Positions 19,409 through 29,710 of a stretch of DNA of 64,000 nt are shown here, piece after piece (position 1 is the stretch's first letter; each line of letters starts with the position of its first letter). The notes below the pieces were generated by a model. It ran no database searches. It saw nothing but the letters and a program-made list of their open reading frames with translations, and was not told where the DNA came from. The stretch covers positions 23,296 to 87,295 of the forward strand of contig DATCMB010000011.1 of the NCBI GenBank assembly GCA_036563615.1, read 5' to 3'. The position numbers and the translations under genes were made by a program. The DNA comes from Candidatus Binatia bacterium (lineage in GTDB: Bacteria; Desulfobacterota; Binatia; UBA12015).

Positions 19409-19706
19409 ACGGTCTCTCCGCAGGGCTCGACGCGCAAGGCAAGTCGCAAGGACAGCCTGCACGCGTGCACGCTCGCGCGAGATTGATCGATCCGCACGGC
19501 AGCGACGGCGTCGTCCCCAGCCGACGCGCGCAACGCAGCGGTCGGCGCGCCGCGCACGCCCCAACCCTCGATCTTCTGCGCTTTTCTCCGATTCGCGTTG
19601 CACGAGTCGGGAGTTTCTTCTGCGCGTGCGCCGTAGCCTCTGCCGCACCTCGTTGCGTCGACGACGGACGCTCGAAGTGGCACGAGCATTGTTACTCCGC
19701 CCCGGC

Positions 19707-19925
19707 ATGAACGAGACCACCACTTCCACCGAAACCGACACCTTCCTCCTGGTCCTGAACGATCCCGAGTTCGTTCGCGTCGGCGCGCTGCTCGGTCTGC
19801 GCGCACGGGCGACGGACCAAGCCGACTCCCGTCTGGTGGAATCGTTCATCGACAGCGACGTTCAGTTCAGCAGCGGAAGACGCAGCCTCCTCGTGACGTC
19901 GCTTCCCAACATCCCGCCGCAGTAG
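19707..19925 (+). CDS. possible small protein of unknown function
   Basis: A 72-residue frame begins MNETTTSTETDTFLLVL and contains NDPEFVRVGALLGLRARA and LVESFIDSDVQFSSG. Its composition is less Arg/Ala-biased than the shadow frames around it, which argues for a real protein. There is no clear Shine-Dalgarno sequence before the ATG, no recognised domain and no overlapping partner. The region is otherwise a tRNA-flanked intergenic stretch. It could be spurious. Confidence 0.35.
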   Translation: MNETTTSTETDTFLLVLNDPEFVRVGALLGLRARATDQADSRLVESFIDSDVQFSSGRRSLLVTSLPNIPPQ

Positions 19926-19946
19926 GACGCCCCATCAACGCGACCG

Positions 19947-20082
19947 CCCCTGCCCCCTCCCCCCAGGGCGCGGTCGCCACGGGGCCCCGACGCTGCTGCG
20001 CTCGCGTCGCGCCGCCACCCACGCGCTCGCACGGTCCGCTTCCCCCACCCCCCACCCCAAGGCGAGGCGGTACCTTTCCCCC
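19947..20082 (-). repeat. cytosine-run region, G-rich on the minus strand
   Basis: Plus-strand C runs occur at 19947-19950, 19953-19957, 19959-19964, 20042-20046, 20048-20053, 20055-20058 and 20078-20082. On the minus strand this gives closely spaced G tracts (GGGG-T-GGGGGG-T-GGGGG) able to form G-quadruplexes in DNA or in RNA transcribed past the stop of the gene at 20213. The rest of 19926-20212 holds no gene I can support. Confidence 0.5.
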
Positions 20083-20212
20083 AAGCGAGAAGCAGGCAGG
20101 CAACGACGCGGGCGCAGCAGCCGTCACTCTCGCCGCACGCGCCTCGCGCGTGTGCCGCCGCCCCGCGCAGCGCCCCCTCAGACGTGCGGGAGCGCCGTGC
20201 ATTCACGCCGCG

Positions 20213-21772
20213 CTACGCCGGCGGCGCCGGAAGCGGGCGCGGCTGTTCGCCGACCTGCCAGATCTGCGCGAAGCCGTCGTCGTAGAGGAGCCGCACGCCC
20301 GCGCTGCGCGCGAGGAGCTGGCGAAACGCCGCGTCGCGCGGCTGGTGCGTGACGAACACCCAGCGCCCGCCGAAGTCCTCGCCGATGATCCGCGCCGCGT
20401 CACGCGCCCGACCGCGCGACAGCGCGAGGTTCTTCGCGAAGAGCTGCGGATCCTTCTGGTAGAGGAAGATCGGGTCGAGACCCGAGACGTAGCGGCCATT
20501 CGGACGGAACGCGTAGAGCACCGCGAAGTCCATCCACGACACGTGGTAGACGAGCTCGTCCGGCGCGGCGAGCTGCGTGAGCGCGGCCATCGCCGGCGCG
20601 TAGACGTCGCCGTAGGCCTGACGCGCGAAGTTGTCGCGGACCTCCTGCACGCGCAGCAGCGAGAACGCAACGAAGCCGCACGCCAGCACCGTGAGCGGCC
20701 ACGCGACCGCCGGCCGCGCGCGGAGCAGCCGCGGCAGCGGCTCGCGGCCCGCGACGCGCGTCCACAGCGCGCCCGCGAGCAGCAGCGCCGCGACGACGAG
20801 CACGTCGACGAAGCGCCGCGAGCGCAGCGCGAGGACGAGCGCGCCGACGCCCAGCAGCGCGAGGTAGGTCAGCGTGCGGTCCCAGGCGGCGCGACCGCGC
20901 ACGGCGAAGAGCGCGACGAGCCCGACGATCGCCGGCGCCCAGCCCGGGAACTGCGCGAGCAACGACTGCCAGCTCGCCGGACGCAGCTCGCTGCCGAACG
21001 CCTCGGGCGGAATCGCCGCCCCGCTCCCGCCGACGGTGCGTACGATGTCGACGATCTGCTCCGCGACGGTCAGGTTGTTCGGGAAGTACGGGTGCGCGAG
21101 CGAGGCGACGACGATCCCGGCGAGCACGCCGAGCGTCGTGCGCAGCGGAAAGCCCTCGCGGTGCACGAGCGCCACGACGATGCGCGCCGCGAGCAGCGCC
21201 GGTAGCAGCAGGAACGACGAGTGCGCGAGCACGTGCAGCGCCGAGACGACGAACAGCGTCTTCCAGCGGTCCTTCGCCAGCAGCGCGACCTCGAGCGTCA
21301 CGAACGCGAGCCCCAGGATGTGCGGACGCACCGAGGAGAGTCGCGTCACGTAGTACGGGCTCGCCGCGATCAGCAGCAGCACCCACAGCGCGCCGAAGCG
21401 CACGCCGAGCGCGCGCAGCGCGCACGCGAACGCCGCCAGCACCAGGAAGTCCAGGAAGACGACGTACCACTTGCCGCCGAGGCGGAAATCGCCGCCCGCG
21501 ATGAACGGCCGCAGCAGGACGTGAAACAGGAAGTCCTTGTCGCTGTACGCATCGGCCCACGTGCTGTGCACCGCCTGCGGGAAGGTCTTCTGCACGCCGT
21601 GCGTGGCGAGCTGCTCGGCGGCGCGGACGTGGAAGTAGCTGTCGAGGTCGTAGAGGCCCGTGAAGGAGAACTGCACCCACGCGAGCCACGCCGTCGCGAG
21701 CAGCACGGCGAGCCACGTGAGGACGTGGTCGAGCGTGCGCCCGCTCTCCTGCTCCGTCTCCAAGGTGTCCAA
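20213..21772 (-). CDS. polytopic membrane protein, GT-C glycosyltransferase-like
   Basis: The product is about 519 residues with roughly ten transmembrane helices. After the first helix comes a lumenal/periplasmic loop with YDLDSYFHVRAAEQLATHG, resembling the metal-binding D-x-Y-(Y/F)-H-x-R motif of GT-C enzymes such as oligosaccharyltransferase STT3/PglB and PMT. A soluble C-terminal domain (about the last 110 residues) contains DELVYHVSWMDFAVLYAF and GRWVFVTHQP. Exact substrate and fold are uncertain. There is no ATG or GTG before the first helix. TTG at 21772 or 21763 are the only sensible starts, and I use the longer. It is downstream of the DUF3616 gene on the same strand. Confidence 0.72.
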   Translation of the reverse strand: MDTLETEQESGRTLDHVLTWLAVLLATAWLAWVQFSFTGLYDLDSYFHVRAAEQLATHGVQKTFPQAVHSTWADAYSDKDFLFHVLLRPFIAGGDFRLGGKWYVVFLDFLVLAAFACALRALGVRFGALWVLLLIAASPYYVTRLSSVRPHILGLAFVTLEVALLAKDRWKTLFVVSALHVLAHSSFLLLPALLAARIVVALVHREGFPLRTTLGVLAGIVVASLAHPYFPNNLTVAEQIVDIVRTVGGSGAAIPPEAFGSELRPASWQSLLAQFPGWAPAIVGLVALFAVRGRAAWDRTLTYLALLGVGALVLALRSRRFVDVLVVAALLLAGALWTRVAGREPLPRLLRARPAVAWPLTVLACGFVAFSLLRVQEVRDNFARQAYGDVYAPAMAALTQLAAPDELVYHVSWMDFAVLYAFRPNGRYVSGLDPIFLYQKDPQLFAKNLALSRGRARDAARIIGEDFGGRWVFVTHQPRDAAFRQLLARSAGVRLLYDDGFAQIWQVGEQPRPLPAPPA

Positions 21773-21840
21773 GGCGCGACAACTTGCCGTGCGCGACGGC
21801 GCTCGTAAAGCGCGCGCGTCGCGCACCGCTCGACTCCGCG

Positions 21841-22995
21841 TCAGAACAGCGGCACGACCAGCTGGCGCGCCGGGACCACGCAGCGTTTCTTCTTCTTGTC
21901 GGTGTCGCCGTCGGCGAGGACGATCGCGCGCCGCGCCTCGGGCTGGATCACCAATCCCTCCGCCGTGGGCGGCAAGGTCTCGGTCGCGGTCTGGACGCGC
22001 AGGATCGTCGCCCCGTCGCGCAGCAGCGCGGCCGGCATGCGCCAGAGCACGCTCGGCCGATCGCTGTCCTCGACGCTCCCCGCGATGCCCCAGACGAAGC
22101 CGTCCGCGTACGAGAGCTCGCGGATGCCGCGGCCGCCGAGGTCGACGGTCGCGACGGCGTCGAAGGCGATGTTGCCGTCGCGCACGATCTCGGGGACGAG
22201 ACGCAGCAGGACCGCACGCCTCTCGACGAGCGGCGCGCGCAGCCCGATCCAGATCCGGCTCGTGCCGTTCTCCCCCGGAACCGCCGCCGCGCCCTCGATG
22301 TTGAACGCGTCGCCCGGGCACTCGTCCTCGGAGCCGGCGACCTTCTCGGACGCCCTGTCGGCGGCGACGATCGCGTCGCACACCGCGCTGCGCTGCGCTC
22401 TGCGTGCGGGATCGGTCGTGTGCACGATCAGCTCGCCGTCGCAGTGCTCGAGCCGACGGCGCCAGTGCTTGCCCGAGGTCAGAAGCTCCGTCGCGAGATC
22501 GCGCAGCCGGACGCGCGCCACGCCGGCGCGCTCCTCGCGCAGACGGCACTTCGAGTCGCGGCCGTGCGAGCCGAAGGCGAGCACGCCGTCGCCGTCGCGG
22601 GCCAGCGCCTCGATGTCGTCGACGCGCGCCTTGCCGAGCGAAATTTGCCAGGGGACGCGCGGCACGAGCGTGCCGTCCTTCTCGACGTCGTAGGCGAAGA
22701 GGTCACGGTCGTGCTCGTTGTCCGCGACCCAGACGCAGGTGCCCTCTTCCCCGCACGGCACCAGGAGCGCCGCCGAGGCCTCGCACACCGGATAGCGCTC
22801 GAGCACCTTGGGCTCGCCGATCGCGCTCGCGCTGCGTGAGGCGAGCAGGGCGAGCAGCAGCGCGAGCGTCGCGGCGGTGCACGGTGGGGCTTGCCGTCGT
22901 CGTCTCGCGCCCGTCGTCTCGTGCCCTTTCTCGCGCCTCGTTGCGCGCGCCGTCGCACACGTCGCGCGCCTCTGTCGCCGGATCCTCCACCGCAT
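21841..22995 (-). CDS. secreted DUF3616 family protein
   Basis: The 384-residue product starts at ATG 22995, preceded by GGGGAGGAAGCG. A long Arg-rich n-region (about 35 residues) leads into a hydrophobic segment (LALLLALLAS) and a likely signal cleavage at ASA. The mature part reads like a beta-propeller: VWVADNEHDRDLFAYDV, VDDIEALARDGDGVLAFGSH, FNIEGAAAVPG, RIWIGLRAPL and GIRELSYADGFVWGIAG, matching the DUF3616 pattern of repeated (G)(I/L)E(A/G)(L/A) blocks. A terminal KKKKR run precedes the last strand. Function is unknown. It could read metabolic or cell-wall ligands. Confidence 0.82.
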   Translation of the reverse strand: MRWRIRRQRRATCATARATRREKGHETTGARRRRQAPPCTAATLALLLALLASRSASAIGEPKVLERYPVCEASAALLVPCGEEGTCVWVADNEHDRDLFAYDVEKDGTLVPRVPWQISLGKARVDDIEALARDGDGVLAFGSHGRDSKCRLREERAGVARVRLRDLATELLTSGKHWRRRLEHCDGELIVHTTDPARRAQRSAVCDAIVAADRASEKVAGSEDECPGDAFNIEGAAAVPGENGTSRIWIGLRAPLVERRAVLLRLVPEIVRDGNIAFDAVATVDLGGRGIRELSYADGFVWGIAGSVEDSDRPSVLWRMPAALLRDGATILRVQTATETLPPTAEGLVIQPEARRAIVLADGDTDKKKKRCVVPARQLVVPLF

Positions 22996-23119
22996 CGCTT
23001 CCTCCCCGCGTGCAGCAAAACCTTGCTTTGCATCGGCCGCGCACGATACCGTCACGCGTCCCGGACCCGACTACCGCCTCCCACCGATCGCCTCAACGCC
23101 GCGGCCAGGAAGGACACGG

Positions 23120-23368
23120 ATGCCGATCTGGTGCTGTACCGAATGCGGGTGTGAAGCGGTGGCGTCGAACGTCGACATGGTCTTGTCGATGGGCTGGCTC
23201 GTCGAGCCGACCGAGTCGGAGGGCGAGCAGATCGGCGCGCTGTGCGCGAAGTGCCGCGTCTACCGCAAGGGGCCCGCGCGCTCGGCGGGCGTCGAGAGAG
23301 GCACCACGGGACGCGATGCGAGCTCGCAGCGCGCGGATGCCAGGCAGCCGCGCGGGCCGCGCGGCTGA
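23120..23368 (+). CDS. small zinc-ribbon-like protein, family copy 2
   Basis: This 82-residue protein starts MPIWCCTECGCEAVASN at an ATG with AGGAAGG 6 nt upstream. It shows the same layout as the proteins at 18357 and 25359: W-x-C-x2-C-G, a helix ending VLSMGWLV, then LCAKCR. A charged, disordered Arg/Gly tail follows. Four cysteines suggest a structural zinc. The gene is monocistronic: divergent from the DUF3616 gene and convergent with the DUF4124-like gene. The role is unknown. Confidence 0.7.
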   Translation: MPIWCCTECGCEAVASNVDMVLSMGWLVEPTESEGEQIGALCAKCRVYRKGPARSAGVERGTTGRDASSQRADARQPRGPRG

Positions 23369-23410
23369 GGTTCGGCGAGCCCGCTGCCCGCGACGCTCGC
23401 GAGGCTGTTT

Positions 23411-24208
23411 CTAGCGCCCGCCGAGGCCGCGGGCGCCGCGGCCGAAGGTGCCGCGGCGCTGGCTCATGGCGCCGCCGAACCCGCCGCCGCGGCCGAGATC
23501 GTTCCCACCCAGGCCTCCGCCGCCGAAGCCACCGATGCGGTCGTCGCGGCCGAGCGACGAGCCGCCGCCCTCGAGGTCGCGCGACCTCGCGCCGCGGCGG
23601 TCGAAGCTCGAGCCCGCTCGCTCCGTCGGTGGCACGATGCTGACCACGACGCGCGGCGGCTCGCGCTGCGCCGCCTCCTCGAAGAGCGCGCGCGGGTCGA
23701 TCGTCGCCCTCTGCTGCGTCGAGCCCTGGTCGTCCGCCGCGCCGTCGCCGTCCGCGCCGGCAAGCGGCCCGGCGGCTTCGCCCGAGCGCGCGCCGAGGAT
23801 CCGCTCGGACGCCCCGGACGTCTCGCTCTGCCCGAGCACGCGCGCGCCGCCGCGCGTCGCTGCGCCGGACGTCCCCGCCGCCGCGACCGCGCCGCTCACC
23901 GACGGCTGCCCTTGGGGGTCGCCCTGCTCCTTCGCCGCGGCCTGCGCGCCGTGCGTGCCGGGCTGTCCGCTGGCCGCTCGTTGCGGCGCCGCACCGGGCG
24001 CCGTCGCGGCGCTCGCTCGCGCCTCGGCGGCGGCCGCGCCGTCCACGGTCTCGAAGGTCCTCACCGGATGCTGCGGGTCCTCGGGCACCTGGCGTGGATC
24101 GTTGGTCAGGACGAGGTCGCCCTCCGCGTCGTTCCACATGTAGACGGTCGCCTCGGCGGAGGGGACGAGCAGCAGCGCGAGAAGGACGACGATGCCGAAA
24201 AGCTGCAT
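23411..24208 (-). CDS. secreted DUF4124-like protein with disordered tail
   Basis: A 265-residue product begins MQLFGIVVLLALLLVPSAEA, a clear signal peptide; AGGAG lies 7 nt upstream of the ATG. The mature N-terminus VYMWNDAEGDLVLTNDP is the short DUF4124 motif (Y-x-W-x-D-x-x-G-x-x-x-x-T/S), found in periplasmic proteins that carry a small beta domain. The rest is low complexity: Ala/Gly/Ser/Gln-rich, ending with Gly-Arg repeats (GGFGGGGLGGNDLGRGGG). The 22-nt gap to the upstream coiled-coil gene suggests co-transcription. Function is unknown. Confidence 0.75.
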   Translation of the reverse strand: MQLFGIVVLLALLLVPSAEATVYMWNDAEGDLVLTNDPRQVPEDPQHPVRTFETVDGAAAAEARASAATAPGAAPQRAASGQPGTHGAQAAAKEQGDPQGQPSVSGAVAAAGTSGAATRGGARVLGQSETSGASERILGARSGEAAGPLAGADGDGAADDQGSTQQRATIDPRALFEEAAQREPPRVVVSIVPPTERAGSSFDRRGARSRDLEGGGSSLGRDDRIGGFGGGGLGGNDLGRGGGFGGAMSQRRGTFGRGARGLGGR

Positions 24209-24230
24209 CGTGAATCTCCTCGCTTCGACG

Positions 24231-25127
24231 CTATCGCGCTCCGTCGCGGCTGTCGACGGGGGGCCGCTCGTTCTCCTGCTCGAGGTCGTCGAGCCGCCGC
24301 TCGAGATCCTCCGCCGCGCTGCGCGCGGCGGCGAGCGCTTCCTCGGCACGACGGAGCTCGTCGCGTAGCTGCTCGGCCACTTTCTCCTTCTTCCGCACGT
24401 CGTCGGCGGCGCTGCGCAGCTCGGCGCGCAGGCGGCGGCGCTCGGCGTCGCGTCGCTTGCGCTCCGCGGCGAGACGCTTGCGCTCGGCGCGCTCGGCTCG
24501 CCGCTGCTCGCGCTCGGCGTCGCGCTTCTCGCGCGCCGCGTCGCGCTTGTCGCGCTCGGGTGCGCGCCCGACCGGCTCGGCGGCGCTCCGGCCGTGAGCG
24601 GTCGCCCGCTCTCGCTTCTCGGTCTCGCGCGCGGGTTTGCTGCGCGCCGCGCCGCCGTCGTCGCCCGCAGCGAGCGTCAAGGCGTCGAAGCCCGGCGCGT
24701 CGCGGTCGTCCTCGAGCGCGCCCGGCGGGTCCGGGTCGAAGCCGCCCGCGGCGGCGATCGCGGCCAGCGTCGCGCTCACGCGGCGCAGCGTCGCGTCGCT
24801 CGCCCCGAGGCCGACCTCGCGCAGCAGCTCCTCGGCGCGGCGGCGCAGCTCGCCGAGCCCGCGACGGTAGTCCTTCGCAGCCCCGACGTCGCCGTCGCGC
24901 AGCTTGGCCGCGGCGTCAAGCACCGAGTCGAAGGCCTTTCGCTGGCGCCAGTAGAGCTGGTTCACCGCCCAGGCCGACGCCGGCGGTCGGCGGCGCTTCG
25001 CCAGGCGCGCGGCGGCATCCCGCTCGCCGGCCTGCCGGAGGTCCGCCGCGAGGCGCTTTCGCGCCGCGACGAAGTCCTGCGGGCGGCTCCGGTACAGCTC
25101 CTCGAGCGCCTTGGCGTAGGCGGCCAT
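24231..25127 (-). CDS. alpha-helical coiled-coil protein of unknown function
   Basis: A 298-residue cytoplasmic protein begins MAAYAKALEELYRSRPQDFV. The N-terminal 130 residues form a conserved helical domain (AARKRLAADLR, RRPPASAWAVNQLYW, LREVGLGASDATLRR) that I associate with uncharacterised actinobacterial and deltaproteobacterial proteins. From about residue 190 there is a highly charged Arg/Glu/Lys/Ala coiled coil with DVRKKEKVAEQLRDELRRAE-type heptads, ending DDLEQENE. It is co-directional with the DUF4124-like gene 22 nt downstream. A DNA- or RNA-binding or structural role is possible. No enzyme motif is visible. Confidence 0.78.
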   Translation of the reverse strand: MAAYAKALEELYRSRPQDFVAARKRLAADLRQAGERDAAARLAKRRRPPASAWAVNQLYWRQRKAFDSVLDAAAKLRDGDVGAAKDYRRGLGELRRRAEELLREVGLGASDATLRRVSATLAAIAAAGGFDPDPPGALEDDRDAPGFDALTLAAGDDGGAARSKPARETEKRERATAHGRSAAEPVGRAPERDKRDAAREKRDAEREQRRAERAERKRLAAERKRRDAERRRLRAELRSAADDVRKKEKVAEQLRDELRRAEEALAAARSAAEDLERRLDDLEQENERPPVDSRDGAR

Positions 25128-25358
25128 GCTCGATGATAGCGGCTTTGCCGTGTCGCCACGACGCGCCGCGCGGGTCGACGCAGCGCCAGCCGACGCGCGT
25201 CCCGACGCCGCCCCGCGCACGCGGGCGCCACGCCAATTTTTTTCTCAACCCTGTCCGATTGTTCTTGACAACCCGCCCCCATGTGGCGGAGCTTCCTCGA
25301 GCCGCATCCCCGAACACCCCGCGCGGCGCAGGTCTTCAACCGACGGCCGGAGCGCAAC

Positions 25359-25601
25359 ATGGAATGGAGCTGTTCTCGGTGTGGCCAGACGGCGAGCGCG
25401 AGCGACTGGCACCTGCTCCTCGCGATCGGCTGGAAGCTCGACGAAAGCGGCAACTGCATCTGCGTGATGTGCCACCGGGACGCCGACGCGACCCTCAAGC
25501 GGCCACCATCGCTCGCGCACCAATCCGGCGCCTGGATCGGACCGCCGCGGGACACGCCGCACACGGCTCTGCGCGAGCCGCGCGCCCGCAGGCCGCGCTG
25601 A
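25359..25601 (+). CDS. small zinc-ribbon-like protein, family copy 3
   Basis: This 80-residue protein starts MEWSCSRCGQTASASDW with GGAG 6 nt before the ATG. It shares W-x-C-x2-C-G, a helix ending LLAIGWKL, and a final CVMCH with copies 1 and 2. An extra Cys (NCICVMC) gives five cysteines. The tail is Arg/Pro-rich. It lies between the coiled-coil gene and tRNA-Ser(TGA). The upstream 25128-25358 contains no gene. A TTGACA at 25265-25270 has no matching -10. The role is unknown. Confidence 0.68.
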   Translation: MEWSCSRCGQTASASDWHLLLAIGWKLDESGNCICVMCHRDADATLKRPPSLAHQSGAWIGPPRDTPHTALREPRARRPR

Positions 25602-25689
25602 CCGCGAGCTCGTGCGCACGTCCCGCAGTGCGCATCTCGACGTCACGGAGATGCGCCGCCGCGCGCAAACTGCTTCAATCGGCGGTCAC

Positions 25690-25776
25690 GGAGGGGTGGC
25701 CGAGCGGTTGAAGGCACCGGTCTTGAAAACCGGCAGGCCCGCGAGGGTCTCGTGGGTTCGAATCCCACCCCCTCCG
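25690..25776 (+). tRNA. tRNA-Ser(TGA)
   Basis: An 87-nt class II tRNA: acceptor GGAGGGG/CCCCTCC, D-arm TGGCCGAGCGGTTGAAGGC, anticodon stem CCGGT/ACCGG around CTTGAAA (anticodon TGA), long variable arm, T-arm GTGGG-TTCGAAT-CCCAC and discriminator G. CCA is not encoded. It reads UCN codons, mainly UCA. Confidence 0.97.
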
Positions 25777-25925
25777 CTCGCTCCCGCGCCGCGCGGCGCA
25801 CGACGGAGCGAACGACCGATCTCGAGATGCCGTCGGCCGCGCGCTTCCGCCCCTCGGGCCGATTGAAGTACAGCGGGACATCGGGGCGACGCCGGAGCGT
25901 CGCCGGAGCCGAAGGGAGGCCCGAG

Positions 25926-26444
25926 ATGCCGAACGCGATCGAACGCGAGGCCCGCGACACCTACGAGCGCTTCGTCGCCCTGCGCGACGAGATCGACGCC
26001 GGACGGCAGCGCTGGTCGGCGCTCGCCGACTTCTTCACCGAGGACGCGGCCTACATCGACCCGGCGTGGGGCCGCATCGAGGGGCGCGAGGCGATCCGCG
26101 AGTTCTTCGAGACGTCGATGTCCGGGCTCACCGGGCACGGCTGGTACACGCCGGAGAACTGGATCATGGTCGAGGGCCACCGCGTGGTCAGCCAGTGGGA
26201 CCAGGTGCTCGGCGAAGGGCCCGACGGCAAGCGCTGGTTCGTCCCCGGTCTGTCGATCCTCTACTACGCGGGCGGCGGGCGGTTCTGCTACAGCCACGAC
26301 ATGCTCAACATGGTCCACGTCTTCGAGGTGATGAAGGCGATGGGCTGGAAGCCGCCGGCGACGGTCAACGTGCCGCCGCCCAATCCCAATCGAGACGTGT
26401 CGCTGCCCAGGGCCTGGAGGCACCTCGAGCCGCACAGGCCGTAA
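25926..26444 (+). CDS. NTF2-like/SnoaL-fold protein
   Basis: A 172-residue protein with a cystatin-like alpha+beta barrel: an N-terminal helix (TYERFVALRDEIDAGR), the typical LADFFTEDAAYIDPAWGRIEGREAIREFF hallmark (split here between about residues 40 and 65), strands IMVEGHRVVSQWDQVLG and FVPGLSILYYAGGGRFCY. In this fold a conserved Asp/His pair often forms an isomerase, dehydratase or ligand pocket. Here Asp and Trp in YIDPAWG are present but the reaction is unknown. GGGAGG precedes the ATG. Only 33 nt separate it from the acyl-CoA ligase, so a role in lipid or steroid-like catabolism is suggested. Confidence 0.85.
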   Translation: MPNAIEREARDTYERFVALRDEIDAGRQRWSALADFFTEDAAYIDPAWGRIEGREAIREFFETSMSGLTGHGWYTPENWIMVEGHRVVSQWDQVLGEGPDGKRWFVPGLSILYYAGGGRFCYSHDMLNMVHVFEVMKAMGWKPPATVNVPPPNPNRDVSLPRAWRHLEPHRP

Positions 26445-26477
26445 AGAACGAGACGGAAAAAGGATTATACTTCGAGC

Positions 26478-28262
<1,785 letters not shown>

Positions 28263-28361
28263 CGGGCCGCGGTCCGCGCGTCGCGATGCCCTGCGTCGCG
28301 CAGCGCCCCGCGTGCGGCGCGGCGCCGAGCAGCGCCGAGCGCGTCGCGACCGCGAGCGAGC

Positions 28362-29618
28362 TCACTGCGCGCGTGCGGGCTCGCGCGTGACGAAGCGAAA
28401 GGTCGTCGCGCCGCTGACGCTCATGAGCTGCGCCGCCTTCGGCATGACCGCGGGCTGCGCGCTCGACCGCACCGAGAGCTCGACCTCGATGCGACCGTCG
28501 CGCACCGCGACGTGCTCGAGGCGCGCGCGCGGATCGACGCCCTGCGCCGCCGCCTCGACGCCGAGCCCCTCGCCGCGCGCGAGCAGGCCGAGCCAACCGG
28601 GGTGCGCGGGATCGAGTAGCTCCGCCGCCTGCGGCTCGAGCACGAGCTCGACGGTGTCGCCGCGCACGACGGCGTCACGCGAGAAACCGGGCGGCAGCGC
28701 TGCGTGCAGGCAGAGCACGCGGGCGACGGCGTCCGCACCGCCGCCGGCGAGGTCGAGCGCCGCCGCGAGACGCTCGCTCGCGCGCCAGGCGACCGCGCTC
28801 CACTGCGTGCGCAGCAGCGCGCGCGACCGCTCGACGTCGAAGCGCTCGCCGAGCGCCAGCTCCGTCGAGCACGCGAGCAGGTGCTCCTGGATCTGGAGCT
28901 CGCGCGTCACCGCCGCGAGCGTCGCGCTCGACAGCAAACCGAGCTCGAAGCTCGGATCGACCGGGCGCGCGTAGTCGGTCCAGCCGGCGTCGCGCTCCGG
29001 CGCGCGCTCGTTCACGACGCGCGCGAGCGGCAGCGCCGCGACCGCCTGCGTGTTCTTCGCCGGACCGATGGGCTCGGCCGCGGGGTCGATCTCGATCGTC
29101 CAGTGGCAGTGCGGCCAGCGGTCCGCCGGCACCCGCGGCGGGCGGTGGATCGGACGGATGCGCGCGCGCGGGTTGGTCGCGTAGGCGGTCGCGTCGAAGG
29201 TCGGGTCCTCGATCGTGTGGCACATGCCGCGGACCCGCTCCTCGCCGTACGGCTCGACGTCGAGCAGCGCGCCGCAGTGGCGCAGGAAGAACTCGGCGCG
29301 GCGGTCGTCGATGAGCTTCCAGCCGACGTCCATGTACTGGTGCACGAAGCCGCAATCGAGCTGCAGCGCCTTGATGATCGCCGGCACCGTGTCGCCCTCG
29401 ATCCGCATCAGGCGGCGCATGCGGCCGGTGTAGACCGGGCTCGCGCCCATCCACTCGTCGATCGCGAGCCGGTCGACGGCGTCGAAGCTCTCGGTCGCGA
29501 AGTAGACCTGCGGCATCAAGGCGCGGTCGAACAGGTGGCCGACGAGCATCGTCTCGAGCGCGACGCGGAGCAGCTTTGGGCGGGGTAGCTCGTCCAGAGC
29601 GCTGCACTGCCGGATCAT
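28362..29618 (-). CDS. uncharacterised 418-residue protein
   Basis: I do not recognise this family. The product (MIRQCSALDELPRPK...) has no signal peptide or membrane helix. An N-terminal helical part (about 1-90) precedes a block dense in Cys, His and acidic residues: GFVHQYMDVGWKLIDD, FFLRHCGALLDVEPYG, RGMCHTIEDPTFDATAY and PHCHWTIEID. These look like a metal or thiol active site or a heme-like pocket. The C-terminal half is Ala/Leu/Arg-rich and helical. It is convergent with the acyl-CoA ligase and divergent from the FRG gene, so it may belong to lipid metabolism. That is inference from position only. Confidence 0.75.
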   Translation of the reverse strand: MIRQCSALDELPRPKLLRVALETMLVGHLFDRALMPQVYFATESFDAVDRLAIDEWMGASPVYTGRMRRLMRIEGDTVPAIIKALQLDCGFVHQYMDVGWKLIDDRRAEFFLRHCGALLDVEPYGEERVRGMCHTIEDPTFDATAYATNPRARIRPIHRPPRVPADRWPHCHWTIEIDPAAEPIGPAKNTQAVAALPLARVVNERAPERDAGWTDYARPVDPSFELGLLSSATLAAVTRELQIQEHLLACSTELALGERFDVERSRALLRTQWSAVAWRASERLAAALDLAGGGADAVARVLCLHAALPPGFSRDAVVRGDTVELVLEPQAAELLDPAHPGWLGLLARGEGLGVEAAAQGVDPRARLEHVAVRDGRIEVELSVRSSAQPAVMPKAAQLMSVSGATTFRFVTREPARAQ

Positions 29619-29710
29619 GGCCCGGCCAGCGTTAGTACAGCTCGCGCGACGGTGCGAGCGATCTCGGGTGTCCCCCAGCGGGCGGACGCTCGCTTGTGGC
29701 CCCGCGCCGG

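Noticed and set aside
20213..22549. 778-residue minus-strand frame read as a single gene
   Set aside because: Only the part to 21772 resembles a membrane protein; the rest is a shadow of the DUF3616 gene.
25265..25270. TTGACA as a promoter -35 element for the small zinc protein gene
   Set aside because: No acceptable -10 hexamer at 16-18 nt; chance match.
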